Shown: piece after piece, positions 1-8,978 of the stretch
Position numbering within the stretch: position 1 is the stretch's first letter
Layout of the letters: every line of letters starts with the position of its first letter
NCBI RefSeq assembly: GCF_001425825.1
Contig: NZ_LMDM01000002.1
Location: 101,252 to 165,251 of the forward strand
Origin: Rhizobacter sp. Root1238
GTDB lineage: Bacteria > Pseudomonadota > Gammaproteobacteria > Burkholderiales > Burkholderiaceae_C
DNA: 64,000 bases
Direction of reading: 5' to 3'
Notes under the pieces: generated by a model
Seen by the model: only the letters and a program-made list of their open reading frames with translations
Told to the model about the DNA's origin: nothing
The model's database searches: none
Program-made: the position numbers and the translations under genes

Positions 1-181
1 TGCCGGACGACGGCAGCAGGCCGAACTGCCGATCGCCCGCCGCGTAGTAGCCGAGCCCGGGGGCGTACAACGCGAGCGCCATGAAGCGGTCGAAAGGCAG
101 CCAGTCGCCGTGGCGGGCGATGGCCTGGCGGATCAGCGACGAAAGCGGCGCCGATACACTGCCGGCTGGTGGGGTTTGCAT
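1..181 (-). CDS. MidA/COG1565-type SAM-dependent methyltransferase, N-terminal part
   Basis: This is a 5' fragment; the gene runs off the left edge of the window. The reverse strand from the ATG at 181 reads 60 codons, with the stretch FDRFMALALYAPGLGYYA followed by a Gly-rich segment. That matches the start of the MidA (COG1565, Methyltransf_28) family, whose N-terminus typically carries an 'F..FM..ALY.P..GYY' block. Family members are class I SAM-dependent methyltransferases; the mitochondrial member methylates an NDUFS2 arginine, and the bacterial substrate is not known. The gene is divergent from the pterin-reductase-like gene. A TACAAT box lies exactly 6 nt upstream of the ATG and no Shine-Dalgarno is visible, so the mRNA may be leaderless. 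Confidence 0.75.
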   Translation of the reverse strand, partial: MQTPPAGSVSAPLSSLIRQAIARHGDWLPFDRFMALALYAPGLGYYAAGDRQFGLLPSSG

Positions 182-200
182 GCCCCGATTGTAGAAAGCC

Positions 201-980
201 ATGTCCGCACGTCCCGTCACCCTGGTCACCGGCGCGGCCCGCCGCCTGGGCCGGGCGATCGCGCTCGAACTCGCCGCGCACGGCCACGACCTCGCGGTCC
301 ACTGCCGCGGCTCGCGCGACGACGCACAGGCCACGGCCGACGAGGCCGTGCGGCTCGGCGCCCGCGCCGCGGTGTTCGCCGCCGACCTCGCCGACGAAGC
401 CGCCTGCCGGGCGCTGGTGCCGGCCGTCTGCGAGCGGCTGGGCCGCCTCGACGCGGTGGTCAACAACGCCTCCACCTTCGCCTACGACAACGCCGAGAGC
501 TTCAGCTACGCGTCGATGGAGACCCACTGGCGCGCCAACACCGGCCCGGCGGTGCTGCTGGCGCAGGCGCTGCACGCGCACCTGGCGGCCCGCGACGGCC
601 GCGGTTGCGTCGTCAACCTGCTCGACCAGAAGCTGTGGAATCCGAACCCCGACTACCTGTCCTACACCTTGTCGAAGGCGGCGCTGCAGTCGGCCACCGT
701 GCTGCTGGCGCAGGCGCTGGCGCCGCGGCTGCGGGTGTGCGGTGTCGCGCCGGGCGTCACGCTGCTGTCCGGGGCGATGACCGAGGCAGAATTCGCGCAG
801 GCGCACGGCCTGACGCCGCTGCAGCGCTCGTCGACCCCCGCCGACATCGCGCATGCGGTGCGTTTCCTGATCGAGTCGCCGGCCGTCACCGGCAGCACGC
901 TGCTGGTCGACGGTGGCCAGCACCTGGCGGGCCAGCCGCGCGACGTGATGTTCATCGCCAATCCCGAGAAGAAGACCTGA
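201..980 (+). CDS. Pteridine-reductase-like SDR oxidoreductase (FolM/PTR1 type)
   Basis: This 259-residue short-chain dehydrogenase has the NADPH-binding motif TGAARRLG at residues 10-17 and NNAS near 88-91. Its catalytic residues are Asp142, Tyr155 and Lys159. Most SDRs have a serine where this one has Asp142; the D-13-Y-4-K spacing is that of pteridine reductase PTR1 and FolM-like enzymes. The likely role is NADPH-dependent reduction of dihydropterin or dihydrofolate. It lies 1 nt upstream of folB, which also acts on pterins, and this supports the assignment. The start at 201 is the only Met before the Rossmann motif. Another SDR activity cannot be excluded. Confidence 0.82.
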   Translation: MSARPVTLVTGAARRLGRAIALELAAHGHDLAVHCRGSRDDAQATADEAVRLGARAAVFAADLADEAACRALVPAVCERLGRLDAVVNNASTFAYDNAESFSYASMETHWRANTGPAVLLAQALHAHLAARDGRGCVVNLLDQKLWNPNPDYLSYTLSKAALQSATVLLAQALAPRLRVCGVAPGVTLLSGAMTEAEFAQAHGLTPLQRSSTPADIAHAVRFLIESPAVTGSTLLVDGGQHLAGQPRDVMFIANPEKKT

Positions 981-981
981 C

Positions 982-1380
982 ATGCACTCCCTGCTCATCC
1001 ACCCCGCCCTGATGGACTGCCGCCGGCTGTTCCTGCGCGACTACGAGGTGTGGATCAACATCGGCGTGCACGACTTCGAGAAGAAGGGCGAGCAGCGGGT
1101 GCTGATCAACGTCGACCTCTACATTCCGCTGGCGATGTCGACGCCGAAGGCCGACGAGCTCGACGAGGTGGTCGACTACGATTTCATCCGCCGCACCATT
1201 GCCAGCCGCGTGAAGCAGGGCCACATCCACCTGCAGGAAACGCTGTGCGACGACGTGCTGGCGATGATGCTCGCGCACCCGCGCGTGCGGGCGGCGCGCG
1301 TGTCGACCGAGAAACCCGATGTGTACCCGGACTGCGAAGCCGTCGGCTGCGAAGTGTTCGGCATGAAGAAGGACCTGTGA
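982..1380 (+). CDS. folB: Dihydroneopterin aldolase
   Basis: This 132-residue cytoplasmic enzyme of folate synthesis cleaves 7,8-dihydroneopterin to 6-hydroxymethyl-dihydropterin and glycolaldehyde. The FolB/FolX core is present: '[19 protein letters not shown]' (residues 23-41), a YDF segment near 64 and a C-terminal Cys/Glu-containing strand (EAVGCEVF). It follows the pteridine-reductase-like gene by a single base. Its TGA overlaps the ttcA ATG (TGATG), so the three genes probably form one operon. The first ~10 residues ([10 protein letters not shown]) precede the conserved core, so MDCRRL at 1012 is an alternative start. Confidence 0.93.
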   Translation: MHSLLIHPALMDCRRLFLRDYEVWINIGVHDFEKKGEQRVLINVDLYIPLAMSTPKADELDEVVDYDFIRRTIASRVKQGHIHLQETLCDDVLAMMLAHPRVRAARVSTEKPDVYPDCEAVGCEVFGMKKDL

Positions 1381-2303
1381 TGAGTGCGGTACTCGACAAG
1401 CAACAAGACACCAAGGACGACGCGAAGCAGGCCTTCGAGGTCAACAAGCTGAGCAAGCGCCTGCACCGGCAGGTGGGCCAGGCGATCGCCGACTTCAACA
1501 TGATCGAGGACGGCGACAAGGTGATGGTCTGCGTGTCCGGCGGCAAGGACAGCTATGCGCTGCTCGACATCCTGCTGAACCTGCAGCAGCGTGCGCCGAT
1601 CCGCTTCTCGCTGGTGGCGGTGAACCTCGACCAGAAGCAGCCGGGCTTCCCCGACCACGTGCTGCCCGACTACCTGAAGTCGCGTGGCGTGCCGTTCCAC
1701 ATCGAGACCCAGGACACCTACTCGATCGTCAAGCGCCTGATCCCCGAGGGCAAGACGATGTGCAGCCTGTGCTCGCGGCTGCGCCGCGGCATCCTGTACC
1801 GCGTGGCCGGCGAGCTCGGCGCGACCAAGGTGGCGCTCGGCCACCACCGCGACGACATGCTGCAGACGCTGTTCATGAACATGTTCTTCGGCAGCCGGCT
1901 GAAGGGCATGCCACCGAAGCTGATCAGCGACGACGGCAAGAACATCGTGATCCGCCCGCTCGCGTACGTGGCCGAGACCGACCTGGAGCGCTGGGCCGCG
2001 CACCGGCAGTTCCCGATCATCCCGTGCACGCTGTGCGGCAGCCAGGAGAACCTGCAGCGGGTGCAGACGAAGCAGATGCTGCGCGACTGGGACAAGCGCT
2101 TCCCCGGCCGCATCGAGAACATGTTCACCGCGATGGGCAACATCGTGCCGTCCCACATGATGGACCGGAACCTCTACCCGTTCACGACGCTCAAAACCAC
2201 CGGGGTGCCCGATGCCGGTGGCGATCGGGCCTTCGATGACGACGAGAGCTGCGCCCCGGCCGGACCCGCCGGCGACGCGGTGCCGATCAAGCTGCACGTT
2301 TGA
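1380..2303 (+). CDS. ttcA: tRNA 2-thiocytidine(32) synthetase TtcA
   Basis: This 307-residue ATP-pyrophosphatase thiolates cytidine 32 of certain tRNAs. The PP-loop SGGKDS is at residues 53-58. The cysteines that bind the [4Fe-4S] cluster are visible as CSLC (128, 131) and a downstream CTLC (216, 219). The ATG overlaps the folB stop by one base and is preceded by AAGGAC about 6 nt upstream, so translation should be coupled to folB. The longer reading frame that opens at 1050 overlaps folB and is not used. The last ~25 residues (acidic, then Ala/Gly-rich) are a non-conserved tail. Confidence 0.95.
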   Translation: MSAVLDKQQDTKDDAKQAFEVNKLSKRLHRQVGQAIADFNMIEDGDKVMVCVSGGKDSYALLDILLNLQQRAPIRFSLVAVNLDQKQPGFPDHVLPDYLKSRGVPFHIETQDTYSIVKRLIPEGKTMCSLCSRLRRGILYRVAGELGATKVALGHHRDDMLQTLFMNMFFGSRLKGMPPKLISDDGKNIVIRPLAYVAETDLERWAAHRQFPIIPCTLCGSQENLQRVQTKQMLRDWDKRFPGRIENMFTAMGNIVPSHMMDRNLYPFTTLKTTGVPDAGGDRAFDDDESCAPAGPAGDAVPIKLHV

Positions 2304-2320
2304 CCTGACGGAGACCGACC

Positions 2321-2947
2321 ATGTGGAAACCTGCCCTGACCACCACCTTGCTGGCCGGCGCGCTGCTGGGCCTCGGAGGGTGCGCCGCGATGAACGCGGT
2401 CGACAGCAACGTTTCCACGTACAGCCAATGGCCGGCCGGGCGCAGCGCATCGACCTACGCCTTCGAGCGCCTGCCGTCTCAGCAGGCGCGTGCGATGGAG
2501 CAGGAAAAGCTGGAGTCGATGGCGCGGCATTCGCTGCAGGTCGCCGGGTTCAGCGAAGCGGGCGATGCGAAGGCGGCCGAATTCACGGTGCAGGTCGGAG
2601 CGCGCATCAACCGCTACGACGTCTCGCCGTACGACGATCCGCTGTGGTGGCACGGCGGCCTGTTCCGTTCGCGCTACGGCTACGGCTATGGCCGGGGCCC
2701 GTTCTGGGGTCCGCCCGGCTACTTCGGCCCCCGCTACTACGACACGACCTACTATGACCGCGAGGTGGCGGTGCTGATCCGGGAACGGCAGTCCGGGCAG
2801 GTGGTGTACGAGGCGCGCGCGGCCAACGACGGCACGACGATGGGCAACGATGGCCTGATCGCCGCGATGTTCGATGCGGCGCTGAAGGACTTTCCGCAGA
2901 CGGGGATCAACCCGCGCCGGGTGACGATCCAGTTGCCCCCAAGTTGA
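2321..2947 (+). CDS. DUF4136 family lipoprotein
   Basis: This 208-residue secreted protein has a lipoprotein signal peptide with lipobox LGGC (Cys21). After it comes a DUF4136-type domain: an 'FERLPSQQ' segment, a Tyr/Gly/Trp-rich loop around residues 110-145, and a C-terminal 'ALKDFPQTGINPRRVTIQLP'. Function is unknown for the family; members are predicted outer-membrane-associated lipoproteins. A GGAG Shine-Dalgarno lies 7-8 nt before the ATG. It stands 17 nt after ttcA on the same strand and faces the DUF6279 lipoprotein, whose stop codon is only 6 nt away. Confidence 0.8.
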   Translation: MWKPALTTTLLAGALLGLGGCAAMNAVDSNVSTYSQWPAGRSASTYAFERLPSQQARAMEQEKLESMARHSLQVAGFSEAGDAKAAEFTVQVGARINRYDVSPYDDPLWWHGGLFRSRYGYGYGRGPFWGPPGYFGPRYYDTTYYDREVAVLIRERQSGQVVYEARAANDGTTMGNDGLIAAMFDAALKDFPQTGINPRRVTIQLPPS

Positions 2948-2953
2948 CGGGGG

Positions 2954-3835
2954 TCAGCGGCCGGCGTCCGCCGCCAGCGCGCGGAAATCGCCGGCCCACC
3001 CCTTGAGCTTCTTCGCGGCGTACTGCCGCTGCTCGGCGTTCGTCGTGTTGTGCAGCTGCGCACCGAACTCGCAGTTGTAGCGCGTCAGTTTTTCCTGGTA
3101 GCTGCGGAAGTTCTCGCGCGGCGAATGCTGCACCCGCTCGGCGATGGCGCGCAACGCGGCCTGCGCCTGGGCCTGCGGCGGCCGCTCGGCCAGCAGTTTG
3201 CGCAGCGTCTGCAGCACGTCCTGCTGGCGCGCCTTGCGCTCGGCCAGCCACAGCTCGGGGTCGAACGGCGACGCCGCCATCGCCCGCTTCACCCGCTCGG
3301 TCTGCGCGTCGTCCAGGTCGCCGTACAGCATCTCGGCCCGTTCCATCGTGCGCTTCATCGTGGCCTTCAGGCGGTCCTGCGGATCGGGCTGCAGGTAGTC
3401 GTCGGCATAGTCGTCGTTGACCTTCGCATAGCGCTTCTCGATGTGCCTGAGCTGCTCCGGCTTCAGCGACAGCGCCGTCTCGGCCAGTGCCGGCAGCGCC
3501 TGGTCGAGGCCGGTGAACATGCGCGATTCGACCTCGTCGGTCCAGCGGCACACCTGGGCCGCGGCCACCGGCTGCTGGAGGTCGCCGGCCAGCTTGTCCA
3601 GCCACTGCGCGTAGTCGGGCAGCTGGGTGCGGCGGTTCCAGCGGAACCATGACGCGATCGCATCGCGCACCCGCGGCGTCTGCTCGTCGTTGAAGTCGAT
3701 GTACTTGTCCAGCCACCAATACCCCAGGTCGGGGGCCTGGTTGTAGGCCAGCCGCATCGCGCCACACCCTGAAAGCAGGGTGGTCAACGCCAGCGCGACG
3801 CCGATAATCACCGACCTGAAAAAAGGACGTTGCAT
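2954..3835 (-). CDS. DUF6279 family lipoprotein
   Basis: This 293-residue predicted lipoprotein begins [25 protein letters not shown], with lipobox LSGC. The mature part is almost all alpha-helical and charged, with the family's '[22 protein letters not shown]' opening and an '[20 protein letters not shown]' segment near the C-terminus. The role is unknown; it is expected at the inner face of the outer membrane. Its ATG shares two bases with the ATG of divergent glmU (CATG), so each gene's ribosome-binding site and promoter must lie inside the other's coding sequence. A longer frame reaching 4234 is antisense to glmU and was rejected. Confidence 0.82.
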   Translation of the reverse strand: MQRPFFRSVIIGVALALTTLLSGCGAMRLAYNQAPDLGYWWLDKYIDFNDEQTPRVRDAIASWFRWNRRTQLPDYAQWLDKLAGDLQQPVAAAQVCRWTDEVESRMFTGLDQALPALAETALSLKPEQLRHIEKRYAKVNDDYADDYLQPDPQDRLKATMKRTMERAEMLYGDLDDAQTERVKRAMAASPFDPELWLAERKARQQDVLQTLRKLLAERPPQAQAQAALRAIAERVQHSPRENFRSYQEKLTRYNCEFGAQLHNTTNAEQRQYAAKKLKGWAGDFRALAADAGR

Positions 3836-5207
3836 GGCTCTCGACATCGTGATCATGGCCGCGGGCAAAGGCACCCGCATGAAATCCGGCCTGCCCAAGG
3901 TCTTGCACAAGCTGGCCGGGCAAAGCCTATTGCAGCATGTTCTGGGTACCGCAGCATCCTTGGGGGCGACCCGCATCATCACGATCACCGGCCACGGCGC
4001 CGAGCAGGTCGAGGCGGCGGTGCAGGCACCCGGATTGCTCTTCGTGCGGCAGATGCCGCAGCTGGGCACCGGCCATGCCGTGCAGCAGGCGGTGCCGCAG
4101 CTGCATGACGAGGGCACCACGCTGATCCTGAACGGCGACACCCCGCTGATCGACGCGTCCACCGTGCGCGCGCTGGTCGACGCGTGCGGCGGCGAGCGCT
4201 TCGCGCTGCTGACCATCACGCTGCCCGACGCCACCGGCTACGGCCGCATCGTGCGCGACGGCGAGCAGGTGCGCGCGATCGTCGAGCACAAGGACGCGAG
4301 CCCGGCGCAGCGCGAGATCCGCGAGGTCAACACCGGCGTGATGGCGGTGCCGACGAAGCGGCTGAAGGGCTGGCTGGCGAAGCTGGACAACCAGAACGCC
4401 CAGGGCGAGTACTACCTGACCGACATCATCGCGATGGCGGTGGCCGACGGCGTGCCGGTCGTCACCGCGCAGCCGAAGAGCGAGACCGAGGTGCTGGGCG
4501 TCAACAGCCCGATGCAGCTGGCCGACCTGGAGCGCCGCTACCAGCGCGGTCGCGCCGAGGCGCTGATGGAAGCCGGCGTGCGGCTGGCCGACCCGGCGCG
4601 CTTCGACGTGCGGGGCACGCTGCAGTGCGGCAGCGACGTCGAGATCGACGTCAACTGCGTGTTCGACGGCGCGGTCGAACTCGGCGACGGCGTGCGCATC
4701 GGCGCGAACTGCGTGATCCGCAACGCCCGCATCGCGGCCGGCGCGGTGATCCACCCGTTCACCCACATCGACGGCGAGGCGCAGGGCGTGACGGTCGGCC
4801 GCGGTTCGCTGATCGGCCCGTTCGCGCGGCTGCGCCCCGGCGCGCAGCTGGGCGACGAGGTGCACATCGGCAATTTCGTCGAGGTGAAGAACTCGACGCT
4901 CGCGAAGGGTGCGAAGGCCAACCATCTGGCCTACCTGGGCGACGCGACGGTCGGCGAGCGCGTGAACTACGGCGCCGGCAGCATCACCGCGAACTACGAC
5001 GGCGCGAACAAGCACCGCACCGTGATCGGCGACGACGTGCACGTCGGCAGCAACTGCGTGCTGATCGCGCCGGTGGTGATCGGCGCCGGCGCGACGATCG
5101 GCGGCGGCTCGACGATCTCGAAGGACGCGCCGGCCGGCCAGCTGACGGTGTCGCGCGCGAAGCAGGTGTCGCTCGAGGGATGGACGCGGCCGGTCAAGAA
5201 GAAGTAG
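3834..5207 (+). CDS. glmU: Bifunctional UDP-N-acetylglucosamine pyrophosphorylase / glucosamine-1-P acetyltransferase
   Basis: This 457-residue cytoplasmic enzyme makes UDP-GlcNAc for peptidoglycan and LPS. The N-terminal uridyltransferase half carries the nucleotide-binding motif [11 protein letters not shown] followed by [10 protein letters not shown] (residues ~7-28). The C-terminal half is a left-handed beta-helix of hexapeptide repeats (about 255-450). It includes the acetyltransferase signatures [20 protein letters not shown] and [11 protein letters not shown]. The ATG at 3834 has the Shine-Dalgarno AAAGGAC 6 nt upstream. The start of a longer frame at 3780 lies in the divergent lipoprotein and lacks such a site. 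Confidence 0.97.
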   Translation: MALDIVIMAAGKGTRMKSGLPKVLHKLAGQSLLQHVLGTAASLGATRIITITGHGAEQVEAAVQAPGLLFVRQMPQLGTGHAVQQAVPQLHDEGTTLILNGDTPLIDASTVRALVDACGGERFALLTITLPDATGYGRIVRDGEQVRAIVEHKDASPAQREIREVNTGVMAVPTKRLKGWLAKLDNQNAQGEYYLTDIIAMAVADGVPVVTAQPKSETEVLGVNSPMQLADLERRYQRGRAEALMEAGVRLADPARFDVRGTLQCGSDVEIDVNCVFDGAVELGDGVRIGANCVIRNARIAAGAVIHPFTHIDGEAQGVTVGRGSLIGPFARLRPGAQLGDEVHIGNFVEVKNSTLAKGAKANHLAYLGDATVGERVNYGAGSITANYDGANKHRTVIGDDVHVGSNCVLIAPVVIGAGATIGGGSTISKDAPAGQLTVSRAKQVSLEGWTRPVKKK

Positions 5208-5267
5208 CGAGGGAGGCGATCTGCTTCCCGTGCCACGCGTCGCCCGGCGCTGAGGGCGCCAGGTTCG

Positions 5268-7676
5268 TCACACCAGCGCCGGCCCCGCCAGCGCGATCGC
5301 CCAGGCCTCGAACGCCGCCGCCGGCAGCGGCGCGCTGACCAGCTCGCCTTGCAGCTCGTCGCAGCCGAGCCGCGTCAGGAACTCCTGCTGCGCGATCGTC
5401 TCGACGCCTTCGGCGATCACCGTGATGTCGAGGCTGCGCGCCAGCTGCACGATCGCGCGCGCGATCGCCGCCGAGTCGTGCTCGTCCGGCAGGTCCTTCA
5501 CGAACGAGCGGTCGATCTTCATCTTGTCGATCGGCAGCTCCTTCAGGTGGCCGAGCGACGAGTAGCCGGTGCCGAAGTCGTCGACCGAGATCCGGATGCC
5601 CATCGCCTTCAGCTCGCCGAGCCGGGCCTTCACCTCGCCGAGGTCGTCCATCAGCATGCGCTCGGTCAGCTCCAGCTCGAGGAAGTCGCCCGGCACGCCT
5701 TCCTCGCGCAGCATGTCGGCGATCAGCTGGATGAAGCCCACGGTCTGGAACTGCACGCTCGACAGGTTCACCGCCACCGGCACGCTGCTGATGCCCGATT
5801 CGTGCCAGCGGCGCGCGCAGCGCAGCGCGTCGCGCAGCACCCACTGGCCGATCGGCAGCATCAACCGCTGCTGCTCGGCGAGCGGGATGAAGTGGTCGGG
5901 CATCAGCAGCCCGCGTTCCGGGTGGTTCCAGCGGATCAGCGCCTCGACGCCGACCAGCACGCCGTCGTGCGAGCGCACCTGCGGCTGGAAGTGCAGCACG
6001 AACTCGCTGCGCTCCAATGCCTGCGTCATCTGGCTTTCCATCACCAGCGCGGCATAGGCCGAGCGCGCCATCGCCGGCGTGAAGAACTGGTAGTTCGCGC
6101 GCCCGCGCGCCTTCGCGAGGTACATCGCGGTGTCGGCGTTCTTGATCAGCTCGTCGGCGGTCTGGCCGTCGTGCGGGAACATCGAGATGCCGACCGACGG
6201 CGTCACCGAGATCAGCCGCCCGTCGGCGTTCACCGGCACCTCGATCGCCGCCAGCAGCTTCTGCGTGGCCTCCTCGACATCGGCGCGCTGCAGCACGCCG
6301 GGCAGCAGCACGATGAACTCGTCGCCGCCGAAGCGCGCCACCAGGTCGGTCGAGCGCAGGCTCTGGATGATGCGCTGCGCGACCGTCTGCAGCAGCGTGT
6401 CGCCGATCAGGTGGCCGAGCGAGTCGTTGACCCGCTTGAAGTGGTCGAGGTCGATGAACAGCAGCGCGAGCTGCGAGTCGCTGCTGCGCGCGCCGGTGAT
6501 GCGGTGCTCCAGCGTCTCCATGAAGCTCATCCGGTTCGGCAACTGCGTCAGCGCGTCGTGGTGGGCCAGGTGGTGGATGCGGTCCTGCGCCGCCAGCCGG
6601 TCGCGCAGGTCGCGCACCAGCGTCATGCGCATGCGCTCGCCGTTGCGCAGCATCGTGCGCACGGTGAACTCGACCGGGATGCGCCCGCCGTCCTTGTGCA
6701 GCGCGATGCTCTCGTAGGTGATCTCGGCGCCGGCCGACTGCGTCGCGGCGGCGCGGGCGAGCTGGTCGGGCGCGATGAAGTCCAGCGTCTTGCGGCCCTT
6801 CAGCTCGTCGAGCGTGTAGCCGATCAGCGCGAGCGCCGGCGGGTTGGCGTCGGTGATCACGCCATCCTTGTGGAACACGATGCCCTCGGCGCTGGCCTGC
6901 ATGAACTTCGCGAGCCGCTCCTCCGATTCGCGCACCGACTGCTCGGCCAGCCGGTGCTTCGTGATGTCGGAGATCAGCACGAACGCGGCGGTCGCGTCGC
7001 CCTCGTTGACGACGTGCGGCAGCAGGTTCACCTCGATCCAGCGGCGCTCGCCGTCGGGGCCGACCAGCTCGCGCTCGTACGACGCGCCGCGCCGCTCGCG
7101 CAGCACCCGGTCGACCTGCGGCTGGATCAGCCGCGCGGCCGGCTCGCCGATGATCTCGGACACGGTGTGGCCGACGATCGACTGCTCGTCCCAGCCGAAG
7201 GTCTGCGCGTAGCGCTTGTTCGCGAACAGGCAGCGCAGCGTGCTGGCCTGGTAGTAGGCGATCAGCACCGGCACGTTGTCGGCCAGCAGCTGGAACTGGT
7301 CGGCGCGGGCGCGGGCCGACAGCTCGGCACGCCGGCTGTCGGTGACGTCGTGCAGCACGCACAGGTAGTGGCCGAGCGCCGGCAGCCAGCGCGCCTCCAG
7401 GTCGAGCCAGCAGGGGCCGCCGGTCGACTGCGGTGCGCACTGCATGCGCAGGTTCAGCGCGAAGTCCTCGCGGCCGATCAGCCGCGTCGCGAGCGTGGCG
7501 CGCGATTCAGGGCCGAGCAGCGCCTGCCACAGCAGCCCGGCGTCGCGCGCCGAGCCGGCGCCGCTGAAGTCGACGAAGGCGCGGTTGCCCTGCAGCACGA
7601 CGCATTCGGGCGTCAGCCGCAGCACCATGCACGGCAGCTCCTCGAGATCGGGCCAGGCGTGCGCAGCGGTGTCCAT
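5268..7676 (-). CDS. PAS-PAS-PAS-GGDEF-EAL cyclic-di-GMP turnover protein
   Basis: This 802-residue protein with no obvious membrane segment is likely a cytoplasmic sensor. Three PAS-like modules span roughly residues 15-120, 130-245 and 255-360. The diguanylate cyclase domain follows, with intact GGDEF at 450-454 and an inhibitory I-site RSTD (441-444) five residues before it. The phosphodiesterase domain then has an intact EAL (578-580), DDFGTGYSS and EGVET. Both catalytic sites look competent, so it could make or degrade c-di-GMP depending on PAS input. The ATG at 7676 lies 2 nt after the stop of udg. The longer frame to 8429 runs through udg in another phase and was rejected. Confidence 0.9.
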   Translation of the reverse strand: MDTAAHAWPDLEELPCMVLRLTPECVVLQGNRAFVDFSGAGSARDAGLLWQALLGPESRATLATRLIGREDFALNLRMQCAPQSTGGPCWLDLEARWLPALGHYLCVLHDVTDSRRAELSARARADQFQLLADNVPVLIAYYQASTLRCLFANKRYAQTFGWDEQSIVGHTVSEIIGEPAARLIQPQVDRVLRERRGASYERELVGPDGERRWIEVNLLPHVVNEGDATAAFVLISDITKHRLAEQSVRESEERLAKFMQASAEGIVFHKDGVITDANPPALALIGYTLDELKGRKTLDFIAPDQLARAAATQSAGAEITYESIALHKDGGRIPVEFTVRTMLRNGERMRMTLVRDLRDRLAAQDRIHHLAHHDALTQLPNRMSFMETLEHRITGARSSDSQLALLFIDLDHFKRVNDSLGHLIGDTLLQTVAQRIIQSLRSTDLVARFGGDEFIVLLPGVLQRADVEEATQKLLAAIEVPVNADGRLISVTPSVGISMFPHDGQTADELIKNADTAMYLAKARGRANYQFFTPAMARSAYAALVMESQMTQALERSEFVLHFQPQVRSHDGVLVGVEALIRWNHPERGLLMPDHFIPLAEQQRLMLPIGQWVLRDALRCARRWHESGISSVPVAVNLSSVQFQTVGFIQLIADMLREEGVPGDFLELELTERMLMDDLGEVKARLGELKAMGIRISVDDFGTGYSSLGHLKELPIDKMKIDRSFVKDLPDEHDSAAIARAIVQLARSLDITVIAEGVETIAQQEFLTRLGCDELQGELVSAPLPAAAFEAWAIALAGPALV

Positions 7677-7678
7677 CG

Positions 7679-8482
7679 TCAGGCGGCGGCCGTCTTCGTC
7701 CGCTCGAGCTGTTCGACCGCCAGGCACAGGTCGTCCCACGCCCGGGCCTTGTCCTCCGGGTTGCGCAGCAGGTAGGCCGGGTGGTAGGTCACGACCAGCG
7801 GCACGCCCTGGTACTGGTGCACGCGGCCGCGCAGCCGGCCGACCGGCTCGTTGCTGCGCAGCAGGCTCTGCACCGCGAAACGGCCCATCGCGAGGATCAT
7901 GCGCGGCTTCACCAGCTCGATCTGGCGGATCAGGAAAGGCTCGCACTGCGCCAGTTCGTCGGGTTCGGGGTTGCGGTTGCCGGGCGGGCGGCACTTCAGC
8001 GTGTTGGCGATGAAGACCTGGCGCGCCGGCTCGGCCTCGCCGCGCGTCAGCCCGAGCGCGCGCAGCATGCTGTCGAGCAACTGGCCCGATTTGCCGACGA
8101 AGGGCTCGCCCTGCCGGTCTTCCTGTTCGCCGGGCGCTTCGCCGACGACCATCCAGTGCGCCTGCGGGTTGCCGACGCCGAACACCGTCTGCGTGCGGCC
8201 GCTGCACAGCTTGCAGGCCGTGCAGCCCGCGACGGCGTCGCGCAGCGCGGGCCAGTCCATCGCGTCGACGCCGGTCGCGCGCGGGCCGCGCACGGCGACG
8301 CCGGCGGGCTCGGCCAGTGCGGCGGGCGAGGGCGCGGCCGGTGCCGCCGCGGGCCGCGGCGTGCCGGTGTCGATCTCGGGCTGCGGTTCGGCGAGCGCCA
8401 CCGCATCGCCCTGCGACGGCGTGTTCCACACGCGGATGCCCATTTCCTGCAGCATCGCGACCTGGCGTTCACTCCAGCGCAT
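7679..8482 (-). CDS. Family 4 uracil-DNA glycosylase (Fe-S)
   Basis: This 267-residue base-excision repair enzyme removes uracil from DNA. The family-4 active-site motif GEAPGEQEDRQGEPFVG and the C-terminal HPAYLLRNP are present. The four [4Fe-4S] cysteines occur as CTACKLC, LKCRPPGNRNP and AQCEPF. The N-terminal ~80 residues are a Pro/Ala-rich linker typical of betaproteobacterial members. ATG at 8482 was chosen because AGGGGGTG sits just upstream; a GTG at 8488 is also in frame. The start overlaps the rimI 3' end by 14 nt, so the tsaB-rimI-udg genes are probably co-translated. Confidence 0.9.
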   Translation of the reverse strand: MRWSERQVAMLQEMGIRVWNTPSQGDAVALAEPQPEIDTGTPRPAAAPAAPSPAALAEPAGVAVRGPRATGVDAMDWPALRDAVAGCTACKLCSGRTQTVFGVGNPQAHWMVVGEAPGEQEDRQGEPFVGKSGQLLDSMLRALGLTRGEAEPARQVFIANTLKCRPPGNRNPEPDELAQCEPFLIRQIELVKPRMILAMGRFAVQSLLRSNEPVGRLRGRVHQYQGVPLVVTYHPAYLLRNPEDKARAWDDLCLAVEQLERTKTAAA

Positions 8483-8978
8483 CGCCACCCCCTGCCAGGT
8501 CCACTTGCAGGCTCATCACTGCCGCATCCTCGCGCCCGCTCGGGTGCGTCGCGCGCGACGCCGGGTAGTAGTCGCGGCGCGTGCCGATCGACTTGAAGCC
8601 GTAGCGCAGGTACAGGGCCCGCGCGCGTTCGTTGCTCTGCCGCACCTCCAGCCACAGCTGCGCGGCGCGGCGCTCGCGGCACACCGCGACCAGCTCGTCG
8701 AGCAGGAAGCGCGCGTGGCCCTGGCGCTGGAAGGCCGGTGCGACGGTCAGGTTCAGCAGGTGCATCTCGTCGACGCCGGGCATCGCGATGAAGTAGCCCA
8801 GCATCTCGCCGCGCTCGCCGTAGATCACGCGGGCCACGTAGCCGGCGGCCAGCGAGTCGATGAAATTGCCATGGGTCCACGGGAATTCGTAGGCCTGGCG
8901 CTCGATCTCGAGCACCGCGTCGAGCTGCGTGACGCCGAGCGGCAGCAGCAGGCGCTTGTCCCTCAGCACGGCACTCAT
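8469..8978 (-). CDS. rimI: Ribosomal protein S18-alanine N-acetyltransferase
   Basis: This 169-residue GNAT-family enzyme acetylates the N-terminal alanine of ribosomal protein S18. The acetyl-CoA binding segment 'LTVAPAFQRQGHARFLL' and the RimI-typical 'LWLEVRQSNERARALYLRYGF' are clear. The ATG at 8978 overlaps the TGA of tsaB (ATGA), which fixes the start. The tsaB-rimI pair is a widespread arrangement. A frame extending to 9098 would run inside tsaB and is not supported. Confidence 0.93.
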   Translation of the reverse strand: MSAVLRDKRLLLPLGVTQLDAVLEIERQAYEFPWTHGNFIDSLAAGYVARVIYGERGEMLGYFIAMPGVDEMHLLNLTVAPAFQRQGHARFLLDELVAVCRERRAAQLWLEVRQSNERARALYLRYGFKSIGTRRDYYPASRATHPSGREDAAVMSLQVDLAGGGDALE

